Position numbers and translations under genes: made by a program. Below the pieces are notes generated by a model. That model was not told the origin of the DNA and did not search any database. It saw only the letters and a program-made list of their open reading frames with translations. Positions 34,048 through 42,002 of a stretch of 64,000 nt of DNA are shown here, one piece after another. This stretch comes from G963677085 sp963677085. GTDB taxonomy: Bacteria > Planctomycetota > Planctomycetia > Pirellulales > Thermoguttaceae. Positions within the stretch are counted from its first letter, which is position 1, and every line of letters starts with the position of its first letter. The stretch spans positions 1,302,001 to 1,366,000 of the forward strand of contig CAXXFH010000004.1 in assembly GCA_963677085.2 (NCBI GenBank), read 5' to 3'.

Positions 34048-35946
34048 CTACTGCTTAAACCAACTCTCCAACAACCGGCCGATGATCTGGCAGCCGCGCT
34101 GGTTGGCGTGAACGGCGTCGCCCATGAACCAGCCGTAGGTCTTTCCGCTGTCCTCGACGTACGCCCACCAGGGACCCGTCATATCGAAGAAAGCACATTT
34201 CTCTTCCGCCGCGACCTTCTGCATATTGTAGCGGAAATTGCTGGTCTTCGTATCGATTTCGCGAGTGAACGTCCGAATGTGTTCGTCGCGCATCGAGCCG
34301 AAGACGGGCGTTAGCAGCAGAACTTCCGTGTCCGGCTTCTTGGCGCGAACCTGTCGGATCACCGAGCGAACCGCCTCGGCATCGCCCCGGTTCGAGATTC
34401 CGCCGATGACCAAAAGGTCCGGGTTGTGCCTCAGCACATAGTCTTCCACGCGATTGTCTTCCTGATAATAGGTGCAGCCGGTCGAGCTTCTTAGCGAGGC
34501 GATCTTGATGATCTTGCATTTCGGATAATCCCGCATCAGAAGCTGCTCGAACGACGAGGCCGACGTATTGCCCATGATGCTGTCGCCCAACAGAACCATG
34601 CGAAGTTCCCCGCCGTCGCGCAGTTTGCTCATCGTCTTGGGGATATTCGCGAATCGGCCCGCCGGAGGCGTGTAGACAATCGGGTCCATCGCGGCGTAAA
34701 TCGCATCGATCCGCTCGAGCGTACTCATGCCGGCATAGGCGTTTTCCACGCTTCCGTTCAACAGAAAACCACCCAGCCGCGCGGTGCCGGGCGAGGCGAC
34801 CTTCAAAACCAGTTCGTGCTCGGCCGTGCGGTCCAGCCCCTTGACCAGCGAAACCGGACGCATGGTGGGCTCGGCAACGTCTTTCGGCGCGGCAAGCTTC
34901 TGGGGCGCGGCGCCGTCGACGGAGTACTCGTAGTCGGCCGTGCCCTTATCGACGACGTCGATGATGCCGATTTCCGAACCTTTGAATTTCAGCGTCAGCG
35001 TCGCGCCGGTTTCGTCCGGGGTGAGCAAATGGCGAAACGGACGGATCGGGCTTTCCTGGCCCGGCTTCCAATCGCCCGACCGCTTCACCTGCGGATCCTC
35101 GTAAGCGACGATCCGGCCGTTGTCGTTCGTCTCCGGAAACAGCGGCTCGGGCAAGACGTATCGCTTGGGTTTTTCGGGAACGGGATAGGCCGTCATCAGG
35201 TCGTCGATAAAGGCGGCCATCGCCTCGGCGTAAATCTTGGCGCCGGCATCAGTCGGGTTGATCCCGTCGGCCGAAAAATCCTCGAACGAAATCTGCCCGG
35301 CGATGATCTTATCGGCCGCGTACTTGGCCAGATTCAAACTGGGGATGCCGTAATGGTCGGCAATCTTTTCGCAAACCTCGATATACTCAGGCGTTTTGCC
35401 TGCCTTGTACACTTCGAGCATTTCGGGCGTCAGCGTATAGACGAGGATTTTGCTGTGCGTAGCGCGATAGTGAGTAATCTGGCGGACGAGTCCTTCCAAC
35501 GACGTTTTGACCTGTTCGATATCGACGCCGCGGTCGTCGGCCGCGAAATCGAGGATCGCCAGATGCCCACTGCAAATGACTTCCCCAAAAACGGCCTGCC
35601 CCCGGCTGCACCGAAACACCCCAAACCAGCTCCCGCCCGGCTGTATGTGGCGAGTCTCACGCATTCCAGCTTCCGGGAAATACTTTTTGAATCCCTTGAC
35701 CATTTGGGCCGAGTAGCGCAACCCCTGGTCTTTCAACCCGGTGCCGGCCAGCACGGAATCGCCAATAAAGAACAAATACTGATTCCCTACGCGATCGAAC
35801 TTGAAGAAGTACTGGCTATTGGGAATCCCGCCGCGAACCTGATAATAGTCGGCCGCCGTAGCCGCCGACGTCCACGCCGCGACGGCGATTAGTAGACTGC
35901 AAACGATGGCTTTCTTGATTGCTTTTTTTACGGTGGGCGTAATCAT
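34048..35946 (-). CDS. Secreted protein with two SGNH/GDSL-hydrolase domains
   Basis: 632 residues. The ATG at 35946 has AAAGGT nine bases upstream; a TTG ten codons earlier is less likely. Signal peptide (KKAIVCSLLIAVAAWTSAATA). Domain one starts FFIGDSVLAGTG with the block-I Ser near residue 63 and includes CSGHLAILDFAADD and NLAKYAADKI. Then comes a beta-rich linker of about 150 residues (LKFKGSEIGIIDVVDKGTAD), similar to the jelly-roll module of some carbohydrate esterases. Domain two starts MVLLGDSIMGNTS, with PDLLVIGGISNRGDAE and the final DAVHANQRG carrying the Asp/His pair. Each domain could de-esterify polysaccharides. Substrate unknown. Confidence 0.85.
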   Translation of the reverse strand: MITPTVKKAIKKAIVCSLLIAVAAWTSAATAADYYQVRGGIPNSQYFFKFDRVGNQYLFFIGDSVLAGTGLKDQGLRYSAQMVKGFKKYFPEAGMRETRHIQPGGSWFGVFRCSRGQAVFGEVICSGHLAILDFAADDRGVDIEQVKTSLEGLVRQITHYRATHSKILVYTLTPEMLEVYKAGKTPEYIEVCEKIADHYGIPSLNLAKYAADKIIAGQISFEDFSADGINPTDAGAKIYAEAMAAFIDDLMTAYPVPEKPKRYVLPEPLFPETNDNGRIVAYEDPQVKRSGDWKPGQESPIRPFRHLLTPDETGATLTLKFKGSEIGIIDVVDKGTADYEYSVDGAAPQKLAAPKDVAEPTMRPVSLVKGLDRTAEHELVLKVASPGTARLGGFLLNGSVENAYAGMSTLERIDAIYAAMDPIVYTPPAGRFANIPKTMSKLRDGGELRMVLLGDSIMGNTSASSFEQLLMRDYPKCKIIKIASLRSSTGCTYYQEDNRVEDYVLRHNPDLLVIGGISNRGDAEAVRSVIRQVRAKKPDTEVLLLTPVFGSMRDEHIRTFTREIDTKTSNFRYNMQKVAAEEKCAFFDMTGPWWAYVEDSGKTYGWFMGDAVHANQRGCQIIGRLLESWFKQ

Positions 35947-36042
35947 GTTTTTTGTACCTTTGTTTGTGTTGGACAATTAGGTTTGTAGGACAGCAGTCAG
36001 GAGCTAGAGGCCCGTGTTCTGCCAGTCCTTGATTCACAGGTT

Positions 36043-36123
36043 GGGTGCCATGCCCACGGCAACGTGGGCATGCTCGAAGTGCGATACGTATTCATGCCCA
36101 CGTTTGCCGTGGGCATGGCACCC
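36043..36123. repeat. Double-hairpin repeat GGTGCCATG...CATGGCACC, copy 2
   Basis: GGGTGCCATGCCCACGGCAA continues into CGTGGGCATG, then about 20 unique bases, then CATGCCCACGTTTGCCGTGG into GCATGGCACCC. Same layout as 26871-26960 and 47235-47311. Confidence 0.85.
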
Positions 36124-36130
36124 GTATGTC

Positions 36131-36234
36131 TATTGATTCCGAGGTTGATTGTGGAACACTTCGTTGCGTTCTGCCCCCCGCAATCCGGGCTCCCGTTGGT
36201 CGCCCTCGTTCCACAAGCAATGCAGGATCCAATA
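36131..36234 (+). repeat. 103-bp dispersed repeat, copy 2
   Basis: Matches 10781-10883 base for base except for one extra C (six instead of five near 36175). It carries GCTCCCGTTGGTCGCCC, also seen in diverged form at 59690 and 54538. Confidence 0.9.
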
Positions 36235-36251
36235 AATCTGACACAGCACTA

Positions 36252-37411
36252 GTACGTCATCCAGCAAGTTTCTTCCGGTATAGTTCCGGGAACACTCGGC
36301 GGGCGTCGTTGTTATTGAAGGTCCAGTCGATTATGGCTTTGCGGCGATTTCGGTCGCGGGCCCAAGTCGCCGCATGACGTTGAACTTCTTCGATTGTAGG
36401 AATCCGTCGCCCGAGGCATTGCTTGGTCAACACGGAGATTTCAATTTCTGCCATGTTCAGCCAACTGGCGTGCTTGGGTGTGTAGTGCCATACGATGCGT
36501 CGCAGAGATTGCTTCGCTTTCGTGGCGTCAAACGTTTCGATGAGGGACTTTTCGTTGTGCGTGTTGAGGTTGTCGAGAACCAAATGAATCCGACGAGCCT
36601 TGGGATAACGCTGAAGCAGATCACGCACGAATCGTGCGAAATCGGCCCGTTTGCGATGACGCCGAGCCTGGACGAAGCGTTTGCCATCTTTCGGCTCAAC
36701 GGCGACAAAGATACTGCACGTGCCGCAACGACGATACTCGTAGTCCTGCTTAGCCGCCTTGCCTGGTACGGCAGGCTTGAAGGGACACGTATCGTCCAGG
36801 AGTTGATACGGCTGCTCGTCCATGCAAATCAACGGTTCTCTCGGGTTGAACGCCTTTTCATACTGGTCGAGGACGTCCTCCATTCTGTCGCGAAACTCTT
36901 CGGTGAGTCTCGGAATGCACCATGTTTTTTTCGCCATGGCTTCATGTCGTGCTCTTTCAGCCACAACGCAACCTCGCTCTTGCTGATCGAATCGACGAAG
37001 CCTCGTTTCACGGCGTGCACGCAGAGTAGTTCCAGCGTCCAGCGGACGCGGCCCTCCGGCGGATCGCTGCAAGCCAACGCCACGACTTGCTGCTTCTGCC
37101 GTGGCGTAAACGTGGGCGGAGCACCGGATCGAGGGGCGTCGTACAACGCTTCCTCTAAACTCCCGGTACAGAACCGTTTACGCATACTGCGAACAGTTCG
37201 ATCCGTGCAACCAACGTGTTCGGCAATCTCCTCATCCGTGAATCCTTCATCTGATTTCAGCAGAATCAAGGCACGCCGAACCACACGCACGGATCGCGTG
37301 CCGGTATGCACCAACTCCTGCAAATGCTGTCGGGCCTCGTCCTTGAGGCGTACAATGTGTTCCTTCATGCCGGTGCTTATACCACCGGAAACAATTTCAT
37401 GGAAGGCGTAC
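36252..37411 (-). mobile_element. IS630-family insertion sequence, 1160 bp, complete
   Basis: Imperfect terminal inverted repeats (21 of the first 28 bases match): GTACGTCATCCAGCAAGTTT on the left and, read inward, GTACGCCTTCCATGAAATTG on the right. Both end next to a TA (36250-36251 and 37412-37413), the target dinucleotide that IS630/Tc1 elements duplicate. A single transposase gene, split over two frames, fills the inside; its stop codon lies within the left terminal repeat. The element seems intact and may be active. Confidence 0.92.
36257..37368 (-). CDS. IS630-family transposase, two frames joined by -1 frameshift
   Basis: The first frame starts at the ATG at 37368 and gives the helix-turn-helix part (DEEIAEHVGCTDRTVRSM and the helix near SEVALWLKEHDMKPWRKK). 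The second frame carries the DDE domain: Asp in LICMDEQPY, Asp in HLVLDNLNTHNEK, and Glu in WLNMAEIEISVLTKQ. The frames meet at a run of seven A on the minus strand (36925-36931, CGAAAAAAAC). A -1 slip there changes KPWRKK-HG into KPWRKK-TWCIP, which restores the sequence found in single-frame relatives. Fused length is about 370 residues. It cuts and pastes the element at TA sites. Confidence 0.9.
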
Positions 37412-37676
37412 TAGGAACTGGGAGGTGGGGTAGAAAACGACGTTGGCCGACATTCGCAAAAGTTCGCAACCGTCGGTCGCGAATCGTTGACGAGAAACCG
37501 TCCCATCCGTCGCCAACAGCACCCAAAAAACCGCTTCCCGGCAACGGATACGAGGATAGTCGCTGGAAGCCGGGGATGCAAGAATTTGGCGGGATCGGGC
37601 CACAACCGCTGGTTGCAAACTTGACTTTGCGGACTGCAATCGTCGGAAAGCCAGGCAGCCTTCCTGACTGCCAAGC

Positions 37677-38297
37677 TCACGACTTGTTCGGGGCAAACTG
37701 ATGCCAATATGCCCGAATCGCGTTTTCCGGTTCTGATTCACCTGAGTATTCGCAGAAGAATCGCAGAAACTGATAGACCGCCTCCGCCTGCTGGGTTGAT
37801 AGCACACCATATCGCGATATCGACCAACTACTCCCCTCAAGCGGCTCAAAACCCCATATCACCCAATCAGCCGTCAGAGAGTCACAAGTTCGCCAATTCT
37901 TGAGCGTCCAGATCATGTAGGCAGGGATGTAAAATCGCCAGCCCTTCGAATCGAGAAAAGAGAGTGCAGCCGAGAAGCGTTCGATCTTCCAATCGGGCAC
38001 AGCGGTCCACTCAGTCTCCGGGTCTTTTTTGCGAGCGGCGATCCGAACGTGCTCCTCGGTGTAAGCCCCCTCCAAATCGGCCTCATGAATTGTGGTGCCA
38101 CCGTCGAGTTTCACACCATGAAACGCAGCAGTAATCACTGCAATGAGGTGATCGACATCAGCACATTCCCGTGCGGTTTGTTTCTCAGGATAGACCGCGC
38201 CTCCGTAGTTCCGATGACATTCCGGGCAGTATTCCCATTCCAACGCCCATGGAGCGTTGCAGTGTCGGCACCGCATTCGAGGTTGGTCTTGTTGCAT
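37677..38297 (-). CDS. DUF6714-like protein with N-terminal zinc ribbon
   Basis: 206 residues from the ATG at 38297 (MQQDQPRMRCRHCNAPW). Residues 10-32 form a zinc ribbon (CRHC and CPEC). The rest has the features of the DUF6714 group: DHLIAVITAAFHGVKLDGGT, IHEADLEGAY, WTAVPDWKIERFSAALSFLD, and GWRFYIPAYMIWTLKNW. Function is unknown; members occur singly in planctomycetes and actinobacteria and are often near immunity-like genes. It is the first of four short minus-strand genes right of the IS element. Confidence 0.72.
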   Translation of the reverse strand: MQQDQPRMRCRHCNAPWALEWEYCPECHRNYGGAVYPEKQTARECADVDHLIAVITAAFHGVKLDGGTTIHEADLEGAYTEEHVRIAARKKDPETEWTAVPDWKIERFSAALSFLDSKGWRFYIPAYMIWTLKNWRTCDSLTADWVIWGFEPLEGSSWSISRYGVLSTQQAEAVYQFLRFFCEYSGESEPENAIRAYWHQFAPNKS

Positions 38298-38310
38298 GAC
38301 GTTTAGCTCC

Positions 38311-38343
38311 CCCCCACTGGCTGACGAGCAGCCAGTGGCACCT
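38311..38343. repeat. CCACTGGC hairpin repeat, short copy
   Basis: CCCACTGGCTGACGAGCAGC continues CAGTGGCACC: a CCACTGGCTG/CAGCCAGTGG hairpin. Related to 42936-42997 and 58641-58709. Confidence 0.6.
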
Positions 38344-38390
38344 GGCGTCGGCAATTTGACCTTCATTTTGCCTGATTCCATACGAGACAG

Positions 38391-38579
38391 CTAGCGGTTG
38401 ATGAACAGTCCAACGCCCACTGTAAGCACAAGGAACACGACCAAACACGCCATTCCCGCGGCCAAGCTGCCCAACCGGTGCCCTTGCAGTTCTTGAGCGG
38501 CATTAAACTCAACTGCGGATGTGAACAGGATCGTCCCAATCCCAAGAAGTAGAAGAATCACCATAAGCAACCACTTCAT
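38391..38579 (-). CDS. Small two-helix membrane protein
   Basis: 62 residues from an ATG with GAGGCG upstream. Two hydrophobic helices (residues 3-22, LLMVILLLLGIGTILFTSA, and 40-60, MACLVVFLVLTVGVGLF) flank a short polar loop. No family recognised. The size and position, between a DUF6714-like gene and two orphan genes, would suit a membrane partner, an immunity protein or a small accessory protein, which is only a guess. Confidence 0.55.
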   Translation of the reverse strand: MKWLLMVILLLLGIGTILFTSAVEFNAAQELQGHRLGSLAAGMACLVVFLVLTVGVGLFINR

Positions 38580-38664
38580 GATTCGCCTCTATAGTCCCGC
38601 GACGCCCGTTTGAAAATGGACGAACTAGTCGGATTTGCGACGGTCCGTCGGATGGGTAGCACGG

Positions 38665-39039
38665 TTACGTCTTCTTTTGGATAACCGCACATCTTTCGCC
38701 CTGCTCTCCAAAGTACAACGCCAGAGCAGGAGAGACACCGATGATCGTACCCCAGCCACCGAACGGAACTTTTTCTGTCGCCTCTCCAAATGGCATGGTT
38801 CGCCCATCCAAATCGGCATTCGCCGAGAGGAGGAACACCTCGGTCGACGAGGACACGTCGACTGCGTGAATTGCCTTTGTGAATGAGGGAAACCAAATTG
38901 TCCTTCTCTCGTCAAGAGGCGGAGCATGGTTGAGCTTGTCGAGAAGACGCCCGCGTTTTGCGGCATTGGCAAGCAGCGTGCGATATCGCGGTCGCTGCGA
39001 CCGCTCAATGACCAGGGATATAAGAGCGTCTTCAGTCAT
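38665..39039 (-). CDS. Hypothetical soluble protein
   Basis: 124 residues from the ATG at 39039 (MTEDALISLVIERSQRPRYR). Soluble, alpha/beta pattern, no signal. The first 40 residues are helical and basic (RYRTLLANAAKRGRLLDKL), as in small immunity-type proteins; VDVSSSTEVFLLSANADLDG, MPFGEATEKVPFGGWG and GVSPALALYFGEQ follow. No family recognised. One of four short orphan genes in this stretch. Confidence 0.55.
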   Translation of the reverse strand: MTEDALISLVIERSQRPRYRTLLANAAKRGRLLDKLNHAPPLDERRTIWFPSFTKAIHAVDVSSSTEVFLLSANADLDGRTMPFGEATEKVPFGGWGTIIGVSPALALYFGEQGERCAVIQKKT

Positions 39040-39120
39040 GCCTTTAGAACGTAATACCTATACAATGGCAATGTGACCGCTAAATCATGATTCCTTCTTC
39101 CACCGGATTCCACTGGCGAC

Positions 39121-39402
39121 CTAGGGGCCTTTTCTTAACCTCGCGACGATATCCCGTAGCTCACCGTTGAACATCTCCGTTTGGTCATCAATGCCCTCTG
39201 CAATACGTCTCTCCGCCAGAGGTAGAAGCTGCGATACGGCAGTCTTCTGCCTCAGGAATGTGGCCATTTCTTCATTTGTGAGTGTATCGAACGGCTTGTT
39301 CCGCGCGGTTTTGCATCGCTCGACAAGCCCACTACTGAAACCAGCATCGACCCAAACTCCTTCAATATCGGAAACACACATTGCTTGTGTCTTCTTTCCC
39401 AT
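39121..39402 (-). CDS. Hypothetical small protein
   Basis: 93 residues from the ATG at 39402 (MGKKTQAMCVSDIEGVWVDA). Mostly helical with DTLTNEEMATFLRQKTAVSQ and ERRIAEGIDDQTEMFNGELR. The spacing of hydrophobic residues and the DTLTNEEMATFLRQ stretch resemble small immunity proteins of contact-dependent toxin systems, but no toxin gene is present in this window. Confidence in any function is low; the reading frame itself looks real from codon use. Confidence 0.5.
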   Translation of the reverse strand: MGKKTQAMCVSDIEGVWVDAGFSSGLVERCKTARNKPFDTLTNEEMATFLRQKTAVSQLLPLAERRIAEGIDDQTEMFNGELRDIVARLRKGP

Positions 39403-39570
39403 CGGTCCACTTGTCTATCGCCCAATCCCCCGTTGATCAACCGCGAGTGACGCCACCCGTCCCCCAACTTTTGACGGACACCGTACCACACACTTCGCAG
39501 GGACACAATGACCTAAGGCTCATACACTGCAACCATTTGATTTTGGCCACTAATATCAGGCAGTTCGCCA

Positions 39571-39612
39571 TGGAAAAAGGGCCTGCACCCAAACGGCGCA
39601 AGCCCTTTTCCA
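39571..39612 (-). terminator. Terminator after tRNA-Leu
   Basis: On the minus strand TTTTTGGAAAAGGGC pairs with GCCCTTTTTCC across a 19-base loop, beginning seven bases after the tRNA. The descending arm ends in a run of T. Confidence 0.5.
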
Positions 39613-39618
39613 AAAACG

Positions 39619-39701
39619 TAGCCGAGGCGGGATTCGAACCCGCACGGGATTTCTCCCAGGGGATTTTAAATCCCCAGCGTCTGCCATTCCGCCACTCGGC
39701 C
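39619..39701 (-). tRNA. tRNA-Leu (anticodon TAA)
   Basis: 83 nt. Read on the minus strand: acceptor GGCCGAG, D-arm GCGGAATGGCAGACGC, anticodon stem GGGGA with loop TTTAAAA and stem TCCCC, long variable arm (TGGGAGAAATCCCGT) as in tRNA-Leu and tRNA-Ser, T-arm GCGGGTTCGAATCCCGC and acceptor CTCGGCT with discriminator A. The anticodon TAA reads UUA (and UUG) codons. The 3' CCA is not encoded. The first acceptor pair is G-U. Leu UUA codons also occur in the leuA leader peptide, so this tRNA could take part in its control. Confidence 0.93.
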
Positions 39702-39837
39702 TGAAGAAGTTTTCGTTGTCAGTGGTTAGTGGATAGTGCGTCAAACGGAGTTTGAGGATTCACTACGGACTATTTGCTGGCCGCTGAAGCGGCCAGCCCT
39801 CGACTTACGTTCCGCGTTCCGACCTCAGCTTTCCGCC

Positions 39838-41394
39838 TCACGGCTGCGTCTCTTCCACTTCCCGGGTCGTGTCGCCCAGGGCGATTACCCTGTTGATGGC
39901 GTTGAGGAACGCTCGGGCGCTGGCCTCGACGCTGTCGGTCGAGACGCCGCGGCCGCGATAAAGGTTGCCCTCGTGTTCTACTTGCACGATCACTTCGCCC
40001 TGGGCGTCTTTGCCCACGGTCACGCTGTGGACGTTGAAGTCCTTACAGGCCACGTCGACGCCGGTGAGCTGCTCGATGGCCAGGAAGATGGCGTCGATCG
40101 GGCCGTCGCCGCTAGCCAGTCGGGTGCTTACCTCGCGGTCGCCGTGCTTGAGCACCAGTTCTACTTCCGGCACGCTGTCGCTGCCCGAGGTTACCCGATA
40201 GGAAACCAACGACCAGTTTTCGTCGACCGTCTGAATCTGCTGCTCGATCAGGCTCGTGATATCACCATCGTAGATGACTTTCTTTTTGTCGGCCAGTACC
40301 TTGAAGGCCTCGAAGACCTCTTTGAGTTGGGGGCCGTCGAGTTGGTAGCCCAATACTTTGGCCCGATCGGCCAGGGCCGCCCGACCGCTGTGCTTGCCCA
40401 GCACCAGATCGGTTTTGGTGAAGCCGACGTCCTCGGGCCGCATGATTTCGTAGGTCGTGCGTTCCTTGAGGATGCCGTCCTGGTGGATGCCCGCCTCGTG
40501 GGCGAACGCGTTTTGCCCGACGATGGCCTTGTTGCGCTGCACCTGGATGCCGGTGATCCCGGCGACCAGTCGGCTGGTGGGCACGAGGCGTTGGCTTTGG
40601 ATGCGGGTGTCGGCGTGGTAGTAGTCGTGCCGGGTGCGCAGAGCCATGACGACCTCTTCGAGCGAGCAGTTGCCCGCCCGTTCGCCGATGCCGTTGATCG
40701 TACACTCGATCTGCCCGGCCCCGGCCTCGACCGACGCGAGGCTGTTGGCCACCGAGAGGCCCAGGTCGTCGTGGCAATGGATGCTGATCACCGCATCGTC
40801 GATGTTCGGCACCCGTTCGCGGAGCGTGCGAATGACGTTGCCCATGTGGGTGGGCGTCGCGTAGCCGACCGTATCGGGGATGTTCACCGTGGTGGCCCCG
40901 GCGGCGATGGCCGCTTCGACGACTTGGCAGAGGAAGTCGGTCTCGGTTCGGGCGGCGTCCTCGGGCGAGAACTCGACGTCGGAGCAATAGCCCTTGGCGC
41001 GACGCACCCCGGCCACGGCGTGTTCGATGATCTGCTGTTTGTCCATTTTGAGCTTGTGCTCGCGATGGATGGCACTGGTAGCCAGGAAGACGTGGATCCG
41101 TGGGCTTTCGGCGTGTTGCAGGGCTTCCCAGGCACGGTCGATGTCGATGTCGCGACACCGTGCCAGCCCGCAGACGGTCGAACCACGAACGATTTGGGCG
41201 ATCTCGCGAACGGCCTCGAAGTCGCCGGGCGAGGCGATCGGAAAACCGGCCTCGATGACGTCGACCCCCAGTTCGACCAGGGCTTGGGCCACTTCCTTCT
41301 TTTCGGCCAGGTTCATACTGGCCCCAGGCGATTGCTCGCCGTCGCGGAGCGTGGTGTCGAAGATTACGATGCGTCGTGAATTGCCATCAATCAT
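39838..41394 (-). CDS. leuA: 2-isopropylmalate synthase
   Basis: 518 residues from the ATG at 41394, with GAGGA ten bases upstream. First committed step of leucine synthesis: acetyl-CoA plus 2-oxoisovalerate to 2-isopropylmalate. Landmarks: IFDTTLRDGEQSPGASM, VIEAGFPIASPGD, VNIPDTVGYATP, ISIHCHDDLGLSVANSLA with metal-binding His residues, the linker region with GKHSGRAAL, and the C-terminal leucine-binding regulatory domain (RDVSSGSDSVPEVEL-like region to the end). A leader peptide and attenuator lie upstream, so it is likely controlled both by leucine feedback and by leucyl-tRNA supply. No other leu genes are in the window. Confidence 0.96.
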   Translation of the reverse strand: MIDGNSRRIVIFDTTLRDGEQSPGASMNLAEKKEVAQALVELGVDVIEAGFPIASPGDFEAVREIAQIVRGSTVCGLARCRDIDIDRAWEALQHAESPRIHVFLATSAIHREHKLKMDKQQIIEHAVAGVRRAKGYCSDVEFSPEDAARTETDFLCQVVEAAIAAGATTVNIPDTVGYATPTHMGNVIRTLRERVPNIDDAVISIHCHDDLGLSVANSLASVEAGAGQIECTINGIGERAGNCSLEEVVMALRTRHDYYHADTRIQSQRLVPTSRLVAGITGIQVQRNKAIVGQNAFAHEAGIHQDGILKERTTYEIMRPEDVGFTKTDLVLGKHSGRAALADRAKVLGYQLDGPQLKEVFEAFKVLADKKKVIYDGDITSLIEQQIQTVDENWSLVSYRVTSGSDSVPEVELVLKHGDREVSTRLASGDGPIDAIFLAIEQLTGVDVACKDFNVHSVTVGKDAQGEVIVQVEHEGNLYRGRGVSTDSVEASARAFLNAINRVIALGDTTREVEETQP

Positions 41395-41540
41395 GGGTTG
41401 GATTCCTCAATACGATAAATGCGGTTGGAAGTTGTTGACCACGTGCCGACCCTTGGTCGGCCCGGGCAACACCAACCAAGCCCTCGTCGGCCCACGGCCT
41501 TGGCGTATTGAGGCTCCACGGTTCATTGCGATGTTCCTAC

Positions 41541-41573
41541 AAAAAAACCCCAGGGTTGTCGGCCCTGGGGTTC
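41541..41573 (-). terminator. leuA attenuator terminator
   Basis: On the minus strand AACCCCAGGG pairs with CCCTGGGGTT around a 7-base loop, followed by a tract of T (TTTTTTT, 41541-41547 including the end of the stem). It starts 40 bases after the leader peptide stop and ends about 150 bases before leuA. Confidence 0.88.
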
Positions 41574-41612
41574 GGTTTTCTGTGTGTTTCGTGTGAAGAC
41601 AGACGGTGAACC

Positions 41613-41675
41613 CTAAGGACGATGGCTGGCGTGTGCCAGCAACAATAACGCCAGGAGGTTCACTAAAACGGCCAT
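41613..41675 (-). CDS. leuL: leuA leader peptide, leucine-rich
   Basis: 20 codons, MAVLVNLLALLLLAHASHRP and stop, with GGAG six bases before the ATG. Seven of 20 residues are leucine, four in a row, using TTA, TTG, CTC and CTG codons. The peptide itself has no expected function; stalling of the ribosome on Leu codons when leucyl-tRNA is short would decide whether the downstream terminator forms. Segment 1 (GTGAACC in codons 5-7) pairs with segment 2 (GGTTCAC, just after the stop codon). Segment 2 can instead pair with segment 3 (GAACCC, the first arm of the terminator). Symbol used by analogy with the enterobacterial leader. Confidence 0.82.
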   Translation of the reverse strand: MAVLVNLLALLLLAHASHRP

Positions 41676-41735
41676 TTCAAGCTCCACACGTAATACGACT
41701 CTTTTGTTGATTCGGCACGACGGCCGAACATTCTA

Positions 41736-41764
41736 AATCTAAAGGACACGGCAACCCCCGTCAA
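41736..41764 (-). promoter_or_regulatory. Candidate leu promoter
   Basis: On the minus strand TTGACG (41759-41764), exactly 17 bases, then TAGATT (41736-41741). Transcription from about 41729 would give a 50-base leader before the leader peptide ATG. Best -35 match in this stretch. Confidence 0.65.
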
Positions 41765-41802
41765 GTTCGGGGGCTTTCGTTGAGAAACGGCGAAGTCGAG
41801 TA

Positions 41803-41885
41803 CCTCTCGTTCCCGCGCTTTGCGTCGCGACTGGCCGAGGAAAGCGTCGGCTCGCACACAAAGCGTCCGATCCTTGGGTTTCTAC
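41803..41885. repeat. CGTTCCCACGC composite repeat, reduced copy
   Basis: CTCGTTCCCGCGCTTTGCGT with CGCGACTGGCC, then CACACAAAGCGTCCGATCC and TTGGGTTTCTACGC. Same order of motifs as the copy at 17800 but shortened and more diverged. Confidence 0.5.
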
Positions 41886-42002
41886 GCCGCAGCGCGGGGG
41901 GAGCCCCCCCCCGAAAACCGCTCTTCTCTGGTAAGCTAAAATTCACTAGATTTTTATCCCCAACGGCCCCAAAATCTGCATTAACGAGAAAGGGCAGACG
42001 AG

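Larger units (their letters stand above)
35947..36251. other. 305-bp region left of the insertion sequence
   Basis: No gene. It holds the SGNH gene promoter, a double-hairpin repeat (36043-36123) and copy 2 of the 103-bp repeat (36131-36234), which ends 15 bases before the duplicated TA at the IS border. Confidence 0.65.
41395..42002 (-). other. 608-bp region upstream of leuA
   Basis: Holds the leu promoter, leader peptide and attenuator (41541-41764). Beyond 41800 it has a reduced copy of the CGTTCCCACGC repeat (41803-41885) and the short upstream region of the next gene. No other gene. Confidence 0.7.

Noticed and set aside
36829..37368. The two transposase frames as separate genes or as a broken pseudogene
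   Set aside because: The A7 slip site joins them exactly where family members are continuous, and the ends and target duplication are intact, so a programmed frameshift fits better than decay.
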